64,000 nt of DNA from Bacteroidales bacterium (GTDB lineage Bacteria; Bacteroidota; Bacteroidia; Bacteroidales; JAADGE01), in contig JAIORQ010000084.1 in assembly GCA_021108035.1 (NCBI GenBank), positions 21,859-85,858 on the forward strand. The letters are read 5' to 3'. Position 1 is the stretch's first letter. Each line of letters begins with the position of its first letter. This document shows, piece after piece, positions 26,616-35,760 of the stretch. The notes under the pieces are model-generated. The model did no database searches. It was given only the letters and a program-made list of their open reading frames with translations, and had not been told where the DNA came from. Made by a program: the position numbers and the translations under genes.

Positions 26616-28856
26616 TTAGTTATTTATTTTTTTCCGAGTTGTTAATATTAAAATGACCGGAAGCAATGTTAATGAACCCATTCCGGAACCTATCATACTT
26701 ATGGCTACTAAAAGCCCGAAATTTTGAAGTGGTACCATTTGTGAGAACAGTAAAACCAAAAATCCTCCGGTAACAGATAAAACATTTATCAAAATAGCTT
26801 TACCGCTTATCATTATGGTATCTTCCAATGCTTTATTAATATTATTTGTTTCCTTGAAAGAATGATTAAAATGTGTGATTACATGAATGGAGTAATCAAT
26901 ACCGATGCCCAGTGCAACACTCGCAACAAGAACCGTTGCAATGTCTAATGATATTCCGGTGTAGCCCATAAAACCGAATAATATAATAATTGTACTTATG
27001 ATAGGGATTACGGCATAAATACCTTTAGAGAATGACTTAAGCATAATTCCGATAATAATCAATACCATAATAATAGCAATAGCAAGACTGCTGAACTGGC
27101 TGTTTATTAGGCTGTTGTTCATCGTTGTATAGACAGACGGCATACCGGTTAATTCTATTTTACAATTTTCGCTTGAATTTTTATTGATAAAAACATTCAT
27201 GTAAGCGATGAATTTTTCCATATCTTCTGAATCTGAAGATGCAAATTTTGATTGTATAATACCTTCATCTAATTCATATGTAACCAATTGCGACATGATA
27301 TCTTGTCCTTCAAGTAAGAACCAGAGTTGTTCGATTTTTTCTTTTTCATCAGGAATTCGTTTGCCCTCTTCCATTGCATCGTTCATATCTTCAATTAAGT
27401 CTGCTACAGATTGTGTCATGCTTATCTGCGGATTTGCTTTCATGTAATTTTGAGTCTTCTTCATCATTTTTAAGACTTCCGGGCTTTGCATATCTCCTTT
27501 AAAAACAACAAATACAGGTTGCGATCCTCCAAAATCTTTTTGCAATATATCTTCCGTTAATCGAGATGAATTATTCTTTTTAAAGTATAACTGCATATTT
27601 ACACTTGTTTTGATGAGGAAAATGCCTCCTATACTGATCAATAGTAAAATGATCCATGTATTAAGTGTATATTTGGGATGTTTAAACAGTAAGTTAACTA
27701 AAGGTTTTAATATCCTTTTGGACATAAATCTGTTATCATTGTTAATTTCTTTTTTCTTAATTTTCGATAAGAATATTGATGTAAGTGCCGGCACAAAGAA
27801 TATTGATAAAAGCAATGCCAAGAATGTTCCGAGAGCAGTAAATAAACCAAAATCACGAATCATTATCAAATATGCTCCGAATATAAATGATACGAATCCG
27901 ATTACAGTTGTCAATGCTGCAAGTATGACCGGAATCATAACATAAGACAGGCCTTTTATAATTGCTTTTTTCGGATCATTTTGCATTTCTTTATCAATGC
28001 GGTTCAAAACATGAATTGTATATGCTGTTCCGACTGCCAACAGTATGATAGGCATATTATTAGTGATCAAAGTCAGATCATAGTTGAGTAAAACCATTAT
28101 TCCGAGAGTCCAAATTACTGAAATACCTGCAGACAGGAGAGGCAGAAGTACACCTCTGAATGATCTGAAACTGAGAAAAAGGATAATGATCATTAATAAG
28201 ATTACAACAGGAATTAATCTTATAATGTCGGTAGCAATTAAATCTTCAATGTCGTTGATCATCATAGGGATACCTCCGAAATATAATTTCTCTTGCAAAC
28301 CAATTTTAAGAATTTTATATTTTATATTTTTAGCAACTGTTTGTTTATCAACATCATTTAATAAGGTAAACATTATAAGAGTTGCTTTCCCGTCTTCAGA
28401 AACAATATTTCCTTTATACATTTCTTTTGACATTACTCTGTCTTTAAGACTTTTCAGTTCATCCTCTGTAACAGGCAAATCGTATTCGTCAACCAATTTA
28501 CCGATCTCAATACCAAATTCGCTGCTCTTAATATCAATGATATTCGTTAAACTTGTAACTGTTGAGACACCTTCTGAAACCAAAAGAGAATCTGTAATTT
28601 GCTTAACGTGTTCCAATGTTTTGGTTTGAAATACGTCTTCTGTTTCGAGTATTATCATACCCATATAATTACCGCCGAATTTTTCTCCGATATCTTTATA
28701 GAGTGATGCTGCCGGGTCGTCATCGGGCAAAGAACTGACAACATCAGAATTTATGTGCATGTCTTTGATTTGATATGCCAAGTATGTTGTTAATCCGACC
28801 ACGAGGATCAATATGAGCCATCTTAATTTAATTGTTGCTTTTGCAATTGATTTCAT
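26616..28856 (-). CDS. RND/MMPL family exporter (cluster 1)
   Basis: The 746-residue inner-membrane protein has the duplicated RND plan: one membrane segment near residue 15, a large periplasmic domain (30-200), five segments (about 205-365), then the same again (segment about 400, periplasmic domain to about 585, five segments to the end). The second half has the GIGIDYSIHVITHFNHSF signature seen in HAE3/MMPL transporters. These use proton flow to move lipids or other hydrophobic compounds out of the inner membrane. It follows the TetR gene by 62 bases. Confidence 0.9.
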   Translation of the reverse strand: MKSIAKATIKLRWLILILVVGLTTYLAYQIKDMHINSDVVSSLPDDDPAASLYKDIGEKFGGNYMGMIILETEDVFQTKTLEHVKQITDSLLVSEGVSTVTSLTNIIDIKSSEFGIEIGKLVDEYDLPVTEDELKSLKDRVMSKEMYKGNIVSEDGKATLIMFTLLNDVDKQTVAKNIKYKILKIGLQEKLYFGGIPMMINDIEDLIATDIIRLIPVVILLMIIILFLSFRSFRGVLLPLLSAGISVIWTLGIMVLLNYDLTLITNNMPIILLAVGTAYTIHVLNRIDKEMQNDPKKAIIKGLSYVMIPVILAALTTVIGFVSFIFGAYLIMIRDFGLFTALGTFLALLLSIFFVPALTSIFLSKIKKKEINNDNRFMSKRILKPLVNLLFKHPKYTLNTWIILLLISIGGIFLIKTSVNMQLYFKKNNSSRLTEDILQKDFGGSQPVFVVFKGDMQSPEVLKMMKKTQNYMKANPQISMTQSVADLIEDMNDAMEEGKRIPDEKEKIEQLWFLLEGQDIMSQLVTYELDEGIIQSKFASSDSEDMEKFIAYMNVFINKNSSENCKIELTGMPSVYTTMNNSLINSQFSSLAIAIIMVLIIIGIMLKSFSKGIYAVIPIISTIIILFGFMGYTGISLDIATVLVASVALGIGIDYSIHVITHFNHSFKETNNINKALEDTIMISGKAILINVLSVTGGFLVLLFSQMVPLQNFGLLVAISMIGSGMGSLTLLPVILILTTRKKINN

Positions 28857-28918
28857 TCTTTAATATATGTTTGATTCGTACTGTATTTGTTTTTCAGTCA
28901 GTTTTAAGTCAAAAAAAA

Positions 28919-29512
28919 TTATTTTGAAATCCCTTTTATCAAAATATTAAGCATATCTCCCAAATAAGGTGAATATTTTTGATAATTCCCTTGTATAAAA
29001 AAAGGAATTTCTAATCCTTTTAAAACCATGAGGAATACATCAATAATTGCATCAATCTCTTCAATTTTTACATCAAATTCATTTGTATTGATGCCTGCTT
29101 CAATTGATTCCTTTATTTTTTGCTTTTCCCAATTATCGAAACTTGCCCTGATGTCATCAATAAATTCAAAATGTTCATAAAGATCAGCTTTAATTGTTTC
29201 GTGATAATTTGAAGCTTCACTTAAAACTTCCATTCTCTTTAACAGGTATTGTTTGATTTTTTGCTTTGAATTTAATGATTCATTATTAATTATACTTGAT
29301 AATTCATTTTTTAAATGTCGGATTTCTTTTGCAACTACTTCTTTAAATAACTCTTCTTTACTTGAAAAATGATAATATAAAGAACCTTTTGCTTTTCGAG
29401 CTATTTTTGCAATTTCATCCATGGATGTTTTATAAAACCCAAATCGCCCGAATAGTTTTTCAGCTACTTGTATGATTTTCTCGCGGGTTTTATCAATTTT
29501 CAATTCCGACAT
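28919..29512 (-). CDS. TetR/AcrR family regulator (cluster 1)
   Basis: The 197-residue protein has an N-terminal TetR helix-turn-helix (KIIQVAEKLFGRFGFYKTSMDEIAKIARKAKGSLYYHFSSKEELF) described here by its ends REKII and EELFK at residues 10-55. The C-terminal ligand domain ends in a pattern (LKGLEIPFFIQGNYQKYSP) that is repeated in the regulators at 54123 and 58651. It is the first gene of its run and has a strong promoter with a shared 24-base box just upstream, so self-repression is likely. A lipid or acyl-CoA is a plausible ligand, but this is inference. Confidence 0.9.
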   Translation of the reverse strand: MSELKIDKTREKIIQVAEKLFGRFGFYKTSMDEIAKIARKAKGSLYYHFSSKEELFKEVVAKEIRHLKNELSSIINNESLNSKQKIKQYLLKRMEVLSEASNYHETIKADLYEHFEFIDDIRASFDNWEKQKIKESIEAGINTNEFDVKIEEIDAIIDVFLMVLKGLEIPFFIQGNYQKYSPYLGDMLNILIKGISK

Positions 29513-29515
29513 AAC

Positions 29516-29568
29516 TGACTAAATTCGTTTTTCAGTACAAATGTAAGATGGTTTTTTTATTTTTCAAA
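29516..29568 (-). promoter_or_regulatory. Promoter and candidate operator of the first TetR gene
   Basis: On the minus strand a -33 TTTG (29568-29565) and -7 TACATTTG (29545-29538) are 19 bases apart. A 24-base box at 29516-29539 starts TGACT, has TTCG at its ninth to twelfth bases and ends GTACA. It overlaps the -7 by two bases. The same box with the same offset occurs before the TetR genes of cluster 2. Confidence 0.75.
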
Positions 29569-29594
29569 ATTATTTTGAGATTATTTTGAAAAAT

Positions 29595-32054
29595 TTACAA
29601 ATCCAACTCAATTAAAGTAATTCCGGTTCCGCCTGCTTCGATTTTTTCGTCTTTGTAGTTTTTAACTAATTGGTGTGTTCTTAAATAGTCTCTGATGACT
29701 TCCCTTAAAATTCCGCTGCCTGTTCCGTGAAGTATTTTTAAATGTCTGTTTTGATTCACAACGGCATCATCAATATATCTTGAAACTTTATGCAAGGCTT
29801 CTTCAGCACGTTTACCTCTGACATCCAATTGGAAAGAGAAGTTTTCATCTCCGGATGAGGTGTTTCTGATTACTTTTACAATTGTCTTTTTTTCTTTTTT
29901 TATCTTTTGAGTTGAAATCTCTAATTTATCCTTATCAACAGTCAGCTGAATATTATTACTTATAACTGTAGCCTTATTCTTTTCAATTGCAAGCACTTCC
30001 GCTATTGTATTCATACCGATGATTTTAACATGATCTCCAATCTGAATTTCTTTTTTCTTCGGAGCAGATGTTGTCGGTATTGATTGTTTCTTTTTTCGTC
30101 TTTCTTTTTTTTGCTTTATTTTCTCTATTTTTCGGGTGATCTTTTCGTTATCGGCTTTTTGTTTTTCCTTTTCTGTCCTGATATAATCGTTTAATTCTTT
30201 ACGAAGTTCCTTTGTTTCTTCTTTTTCGGCATTTTTCTTTTTGATCTCCAATATGGTTTTTTCGATCTTTTTATTTGCCGAATTTAAGATATCTTCAGCC
30301 TCTTGATTTGCGTCTTTTAATATTTGCTTTTTACTCAGCAAAAGTTTTTCTAATTCGGTTTCATAATTTTCAAGCGTTGCTCTCAGTTTGCTCTCAGTAG
30401 TTCTAATATTTCGTTTGCTCTGCTTTAATTTCCTTTTTTCGCTTTGTGTTTGTTTGAGAACTTTTTCAAAATCAATTTGATTTTTATCTGTCTTTGATTT
30501 TGCATTATCTAAAATACTGTGTTTTAAACCTGTTTTTTCAGCAATTTCAAATGCAAAAGAACTTCCCGGTTTACCGATTTCCATTTGGTACAGCGGGCGC
30601 ATATTTTCATTATCATACAGCATGGCTGCATTAATTATTCCTTCATTATTATCTGCAAAATGTTTCAGATTAGTATAATGTGTAGTAATAATTCCTTTTG
30701 CATTGCTTTTATGAATGTTTTCCAAAACAGCTTCTGCAATTGCACCACCGAGCATCGGCTCAGTACCTGTTCCGAATTCATCAATTAATATTAAGGTTTG
30801 CGGATCGGAATTTTCAGTAAAAAACTTCATGTTTTTTAAATGAGAACTGTATGTACTCAAATCATTCTCAATGGATTGCTCATCTCCTATGTCTATGAAA
30901 ATATTATTAAAAATTCCGGTTACTGATATGTCCTTAACAGGAATTAACAAGCCGCATTGCAACATATATTGTATAGTTGCAACCGTTTTCAGGCTAACCG
31001 ATTTACCGCCGGCATTAGGTCCTGAAATAATCAAAATTCTTTGTTCTTCAGTTAGTTTAAAATCGGAAGGAATAACCTTTTTTTCTGTTTTTTTATAGGA
31101 TAAATACAGTAAAGGGTGCTTGACATTCAGGAATTCAATTTCGGTTTTACTTATCAGCTTAGGTTTCGTTGCATTTATATCATGTGCAAATAAAGCTTTT
31201 GCTCTTATAAAATCAATCTTTGCCATGAATTCATACGATAATTTAAGTTCATCAAAATAAGGCCGTAATTCATCAGTAATTTCTGTTAAAATTTTGCGAA
31301 TTTCACGAACTTCTGCAAATTCAAGTTCTCTGATTTCATTATTAAGTGTAACAACTTCAATAGGTTCAATGTAAGATGTTTTGCCGGTTGCAGATTCTCC
31401 GTAGATTATTCCTTTTATTTTTCGCTTATTCTTTGCTTCAACAGGAATCAACAATTTATTATCTCTTACCGTTACTTCAGAATCGCTTTCAACATTTCCG
31501 TTTGCGATTTCTTTTTTAATGATCTTATGAATAGTTTGAGAAACACTTGATTGTTTTTTGGACAAGTCATTTCTTATTTTTGCAAGATCAGGTGATGCAT
31601 TATTTTTTATTTCGCCGTATTTATCAATTACAGAATTAATTCTTTGAATAACATAAGGAAAAATTTTAACTTCTTGTGTAAGTTTTTTTAAAGTGGGATA
31701 TTTATTTTCTTCATCATTTTTAAAGAAATTAATAATTGATTTTATTGTTGTGAGCGAACGAACTATATCAAAGAGTTCTTTTGGAGTAAAATATGTAGCA
31801 ATATCCTGTGTTTTCTCAAAGTATGCATTTGTATCAATAAAATAACTTGTTGGAAAGTTATCTGCATATTGGATTATATGCTTAAATTCAAAGCATAGAT
31901 CTAATTGATGTTGAATGATCTCAATTTCTGTTTGAAAGTGCATTTTATCAACCTTCTCTTTGCCGGAATTACTCAAACAATGATTTTTGATCAGTTCACG
32001 TATCTTTGTAAACTCGGTTTTTATTTCAAAATCTTTAGGATATATCTTGCTCAT
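29595..32054 (-). CDS. mutS2: MutS2 family ATPase with Smr domain
   Basis: The 819-residue protein has the MutS2 plan. An N-terminal helical lever region is followed by the MutS ATPase core with Walker A ISGPNAGGKSVSLKT (about residue 345), LIDEFGTGTEPMLGGAIAEA and IITTHYTNLKHFAD. A long coiled coil follows (about 515-660), and then a KOW-like linker (IGDHVKIIGMNTIAEV). The C-terminal Smr nuclease domain has DVRGKRAEEAL and LHGTGSG. MutS2 restrains recombination and, in some bacteria, splits collided ribosomes. A copy of its last 75 residues is found 12 kb away at 17597-17872. Confidence 0.94.
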   Translation of the reverse strand: MSKIYPKDFEIKTEFTKIRELIKNHCLSNSGKEKVDKMHFQTEIEIIQHQLDLCFEFKHIIQYADNFPTSYFIDTNAYFEKTQDIATYFTPKELFDIVRSLTTIKSIINFFKNDEENKYPTLKKLTQEVKIFPYVIQRINSVIDKYGEIKNNASPDLAKIRNDLSKKQSSVSQTIHKIIKKEIANGNVESDSEVTVRDNKLLIPVEAKNKRKIKGIIYGESATGKTSYIEPIEVVTLNNEIRELEFAEVREIRKILTEITDELRPYFDELKLSYEFMAKIDFIRAKALFAHDINATKPKLISKTEIEFLNVKHPLLYLSYKKTEKKVIPSDFKLTEEQRILIISGPNAGGKSVSLKTVATIQYMLQCGLLIPVKDISVTGIFNNIFIDIGDEQSIENDLSTYSSHLKNMKFFTENSDPQTLILIDEFGTGTEPMLGGAIAEAVLENIHKSNAKGIITTHYTNLKHFADNNEGIINAAMLYDNENMRPLYQMEIGKPGSSFAFEIAEKTGLKHSILDNAKSKTDKNQIDFEKVLKQTQSEKRKLKQSKRNIRTTESKLRATLENYETELEKLLLSKKQILKDANQEAEDILNSANKKIEKTILEIKKKNAEKEETKELRKELNDYIRTEKEKQKADNEKITRKIEKIKQKKERRKKKQSIPTTSAPKKKEIQIGDHVKIIGMNTIAEVLAIEKNKATVISNNIQLTVDKDKLEISTQKIKKEKKTIVKVIRNTSSGDENFSFQLDVRGKRAEEALHKVSRYIDDAVVNQNRHLKILHGTGSGILREVIRDYLRTHQLVKNYKDEKIEAGGTGITLIELDL

Positions 32055-32098
32055 TATAACTTGATAATTTGTTGCAAATTTATAACTATCAAGTAAAT

Positions 32099-32269
32099 TT
32101 AAGCAAAAAAGATATAATAAACGTTATATACAACGAATCCGAATAAAACAACTACAGAAGTTTTTAATGCTCTTTTTACTTCCTTTACCAAAATTGTTGT
32201 TTCTGCAATAAGTTTAAATATTTTTTTTGATTTAAACCTTATGTATTGAAAATAAGACTTATAAAACAA
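32099..32269 (-). CDS. Possible small membrane protein upstream of mutS2
   Basis: A 56-codon frame from a TTG start encodes a basic N-terminus (FKSKKIFKLIAETT), then KEVKRALKTS and one hydrophobic segment (VVVLFGFVVYNVYYIFFA) at the C-terminus. It ends 44 bases before mutS2 on the same strand. No ATG is available and no homologue is known to me. The membrane-like end is the only support. The remaining part of this gap holds the SusC promoter. Confidence 0.3.
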   Translation of the reverse strand: MFYKSYFQYIRFKSKKIFKLIAETTILVKEVKRALKTSVVVLFGFVVYNVYYIFFA

Positions 32270-32319
32270 TAACTGATTTACAAAATTTCAATTAATCTTA
32301 TTTTTTTTTATTAGTTTAG

Positions 32320-32350
32320 TTTGATAAGAATACAATTGTTTATATATTTG
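32320..32350 (+). promoter_or_regulatory. Bacteroidota-type promoter of the SusCD operon
   Basis: A -33 TTTG (32320-32323) and -7 TATATTTG (32343-32350) are 19 bases apart and 38 bases before the ATG. Confidence 0.75.
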
Positions 32351-32388
32351 AGGATATAAAATTTATTGTTAATTAAAATTGTTTGTTT

Positions 32389-35300
32389 ATGAAAAAACTA
32401 ATGCTACTATTTGCAATTTTCTCAATTTTGGGATTGCAAGTTTACGCTCAAAACACGGTAACGGGTACTGTTACTGATGATGCCGGGGAATCATTACCCG
32501 GAGTCAGTGTACTCGTGAAAGGAACAACGATTGGCACTATGACTCTTGCAGACGGTGCTTATTCGATTGAAGTTCCTGACGGATCTAACACTCTGGTGTT
32601 TTCATACATAGGAATGGAAACTCAAGAAGTTGTTATTTCCGGAAATGTTGTTAATGCTTCTATGAAGCCTTCCAGTGAGGATATCGGAGAGGTTATTGTT
32701 ACAGCTCTCGGTATTTCAAGAGAGAAGAAATCGTTGGGATATGCTGTTACAGAAGTTGGAGGAGATGAGTTGAATCGTACGAAAAACGAAAACGTAATTA
32801 ACTCACTTTCCGGTAAAGTTTCCGGACTTCAAATTCGTAATAACACTAATATGGGCGGATCCTCAAATATTTTAATGAGAGGTTCTTCTTCATTAACCCA
32901 AGATAACCAAGTGCTTTTTGTTATTGACGGAATTCCGATGAATAACTATAACTCTAACAACAGAGGGCAAAAAGATGGAAGAAGCGGTTTTGACTACGGT
33001 AATCCTGTATCTGACTTAAATCCGAATGATATTGAAAGTGTCAGTGTATTGAAAGGTGCAGCTGCAACTGCATTATACGGATCAAGAGCTGCTAACGGAG
33101 TTATTATTGTAACTACTAAGAAAGGTAAGAAAAGTATCGGGGAAAAATCTAATGTAGTTGTTGGTGTAAACCACAGTTCTATGTTTCATATGATGGATAA
33201 ATCTACATTCCCTACTTACCAAAGTAATTACGGTCAAGGTTACGGACCATATGGTAGTGGAGAGGAAAGTGATTACCCTTCAATTGAACATTGGGACCTT
33301 GACGGAGACGGTGTGGATGATTGGATAGAACCAACATATGATGACGCATCAATGGGTTCTCATTTTGATCCTAATTTAATGATTTATAACTGGGCTTCTT
33401 TTTTTCCTGAGTCACCGACTTATATGCAAAAAGTTCCCTATGAATTAGGTGCAAACGGTCCTGAATATTTCTTCAGCACAGGAAGAACACTTACTAACAG
33501 TTTTGATATCAGCGGCGGTACAAATTCTTCAACTTTCCGTTTGGGATATACAAATACTGACATAAAAGGAATGTTACCTAACAGTTCAATGAAGAAAAAC
33601 AATATTCTTTTTAATGCATCTTTTGATGTATATGATGATCTTGTAATTTCTGCTTCGGCAAACTTTGTAAATACCAATACTATAGGACGTAACAACACAG
33701 GATATTCAACTAATATTATGTCGATGTTCCGTCAATGGTATAATCTTGGAGTTGATATGGCATTGCAGGATGAATACTATGAGCTTACAGGTACTAATAT
33801 TACTTGGAATCCTAACGGGCCGGGTGATACAAAACCTGCCTACTGGGATAACCCTTATTGGGCAAGATATGAAAATTATCAATCGGATGTCAGAAATCGT
33901 ATAATCGGATACACTCAAGCAGATTGGAAATTCACAGATTATCTCAGCTTTATGGGCAGGGTTTCCGTAGATAATTACAGTTTTATTCAAGAAGAAAGAA
34001 AAGCAGTAGGATCTACAGCAGGAGAATTAGGAGTGGATCGTCCGGAAGTAACATCAGGTTATGCTCGAAGAGAGTTATTTTTCCTTGAAACAAACTTTGA
34101 TGCTATGTTAAAGTTTAACAAAAATCTTTCCGATGATATAAGTTTAAATGCTTTGCTCGGTACAAATATCAGAAAAACAACATTTGAACAAGTTTTTGCT
34201 TCTACAAACGGCGGATTAGCTGTTCCGGAAGTGTTTGCTTTAAGCAACAGTGCAACTTCTATGTTACCTCCTGAAGAAGATTATGAACAAACCGGTGTTA
34301 ACGGATATTTTGTCAGTGCATCTCTCGGTATAATAAATATGTTATTTGTTGACGGTACTTACAGATATGATATTTCTTCTACATTACCGGAAGATAATTG
34401 GGCTTACGGATATCCTTCAGTTTCTGCCAGTTTCTTATTCTCGGAAGTATTAAGTCAACCATGGTTAAATCTCGGTAAATTAAGACTCGGATATGCATCG
34501 GTTGGTAATGATGCTCCTTGGGGCCGTGTAGATGATTCATTTGTAATTGTTGCTCCTTTCGGCGGAAATACAATGGTCAGATTTAATTCATATAAAAATA
34601 ATCCTGAATTATTGCCTGAGATTTCAGGAAGTATTGAAGCCGGTCTTGAATTCTCTTTATTCGATAATAGAGTAGGTCTTGATATTGCTGCATATAAAAC
34701 TAATACTGTTAACCAAGTAGTGCCTTTAAGTGTTTCATTTGCTACAGGATTTGACTCCAAATATGTTAATATCGGAGAAGTTGAAAATAAAGGTATTGAG
34801 TTGTTAGTAAGAGGAACTGTGGTAAAATCGAAAGATTTGTCATGGGATATTTCTTTGAATTGGGCTAAGAATATAAACGAAGTTATTTCATTAGGAGATG
34901 ACATTGATAACTTACAATTAGCAAGTCTTCAAGGTGGTGTTACAATTAATGCACGAGAAGGTGAACCTTACGGTGTAATTCAAGGTACTGATTATGTTTA
35001 TGATCCTGACGGTAATAAAGTAGTAGGATCAAACGGTTATTATGAAAGAAGTGAAACTTCTGATATTGTTCTCGGTAGTGTACAACCTGATTATAACGCC
35101 GGAATCACCAATACAATAACATATAAAGGTATTTCTTTAAGTTTCTTAGTTGATATGCAAATGGGAGGAAGTATTTTCTCTCTTGACCAATGGTACGGAA
35201 TGGGAACAGGACTTTATGAAGAAACTGATTATATAAATGATCTTGGAAATCCTGTAAGAAATCCTATTTATGATGCTGACGGGAATGAATTATTTATTTA

Positions 35301-35742
35301 TGACGTTCTTGAGGGTTATGATCCTGCCGACGGATACGGAGCAAACAGCGGAGGTATGATATTAGAGGGTGTTGTAGGTACAGATACTGACGGAGACGGA
35401 GAATATGACGAATATGCACCGAACACACGCAGAACTTCAGCTCTTGATTATCGAGTATGGGGTTGGTCAAGAAATCCGAATGCCGGATTTATTTATGACG
35501 CAACTTATGTAAAACTTAGAGAAGTTTCTTTAAGCTATCAATTACCGAAATCTATGTTGGATAATCTTTTCTTGAATGGTGTTACTGTCAGTGTATTAGG
35601 TTCTAATCTTTGGATATTATACAAAGAACTTCCTCATGCTGATCCTGAAGCATCACAAGGTGCAGGTAATGTTCAAGGATGGCAAAGCGGTGTATTCCCG
35701 ACTGCCAGGAATATAGGATTCAGTATTAATTTAACATTTTAA
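32389..35742 (+). CDS. SusC/RagA-type TonB-linked outer-membrane transporter
   Basis: The 1117-residue protein starts at the ATG of MKKLMLLF, since the TTG two codons earlier adds nothing. It has a signal peptide (GLQVYAQ), a carboxypeptidase-regulatory-like domain at about 24-95 (TVTGTVTDDAGESLPGVSVL), the SusC-type plug (LNGxV-like region LSGKVSGLQIRNN, VLFVIDGIPMN, ESVSVLKGAAATALYGSRAA) and a 22-strand barrel to the final SINLTF. It forms a pair with the following SusD-like lipoprotein. SusC proteins take up glycans, peptides or other large nutrients using TonB energy. No hydrolase gene follows, so the substrate is unknown. Confidence 0.95.
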   Translation: MKKLMLLFAIFSILGLQVYAQNTVTGTVTDDAGESLPGVSVLVKGTTIGTMTLADGAYSIEVPDGSNTLVFSYIGMETQEVVISGNVVNASMKPSSEDIGEVIVTALGISREKKSLGYAVTEVGGDELNRTKNENVINSLSGKVSGLQIRNNTNMGGSSNILMRGSSSLTQDNQVLFVIDGIPMNNYNSNNRGQKDGRSGFDYGNPVSDLNPNDIESVSVLKGAAATALYGSRAANGVIIVTTKKGKKSIGEKSNVVVGVNHSSMFHMMDKSTFPTYQSNYGQGYGPYGSGEESDYPSIEHWDLDGDGVDDWIEPTYDDASMGSHFDPNLMIYNWASFFPESPTYMQKVPYELGANGPEYFFSTGRTLTNSFDISGGTNSSTFRLGYTNTDIKGMLPNSSMKKNNILFNASFDVYDDLVISASANFVNTNTIGRNNTGYSTNIMSMFRQWYNLGVDMALQDEYYELTGTNITWNPNGPGDTKPAYWDNPYWARYENYQSDVRNRIIGYTQADWKFTDYLSFMGRVSVDNYSFIQEERKAVGSTAGELGVDRPEVTSGYARRELFFLETNFDAMLKFNKNLSDDISLNALLGTNIRKTTFEQVFASTNGGLAVPEVFALSNSATSMLPPEEDYEQTGVNGYFVSASLGIINMLFVDGTYRYDISSTLPEDNWAYGYPSVSASFLFSEVLSQPWLNLGKLRLGYASVGNDAPWGRVDDSFVIVAPFGGNTMVRFNSYKNNPELLPEISGSIEAGLEFSLFDNRVGLDIAAYKTNTVNQVVPLSVSFATGFDSKYVNIGEVENKGIELLVRGTVVKSKDLSWDISLNWAKNINEVISLGDDIDNLQLASLQGGVTINAREGEPYGVIQGTDYVYDPDGNKVVGSNGYYERSETSDIVLGSVQPDYNAGITNTITYKGISLSFLVDMQMGGSIFSLDQWYGMGTGLYEETDYINDLGNPVRNPIYDADGNELFIYDVLEGYDPADGYGANSGGMILEGVVGTDTDGDGEYDEYAPNTRRTSALDYRVWGWSRNPNAGFIYDATYVKLREVSLSYQLPKSMLDNLFLNGVTVSVLGSNLWILYKELPHADPEASQGAGNVQGWQSGVFPTARNIGFSINLTF

Positions 35743-35760
35743 TTTAAAAGAAATAATAAT

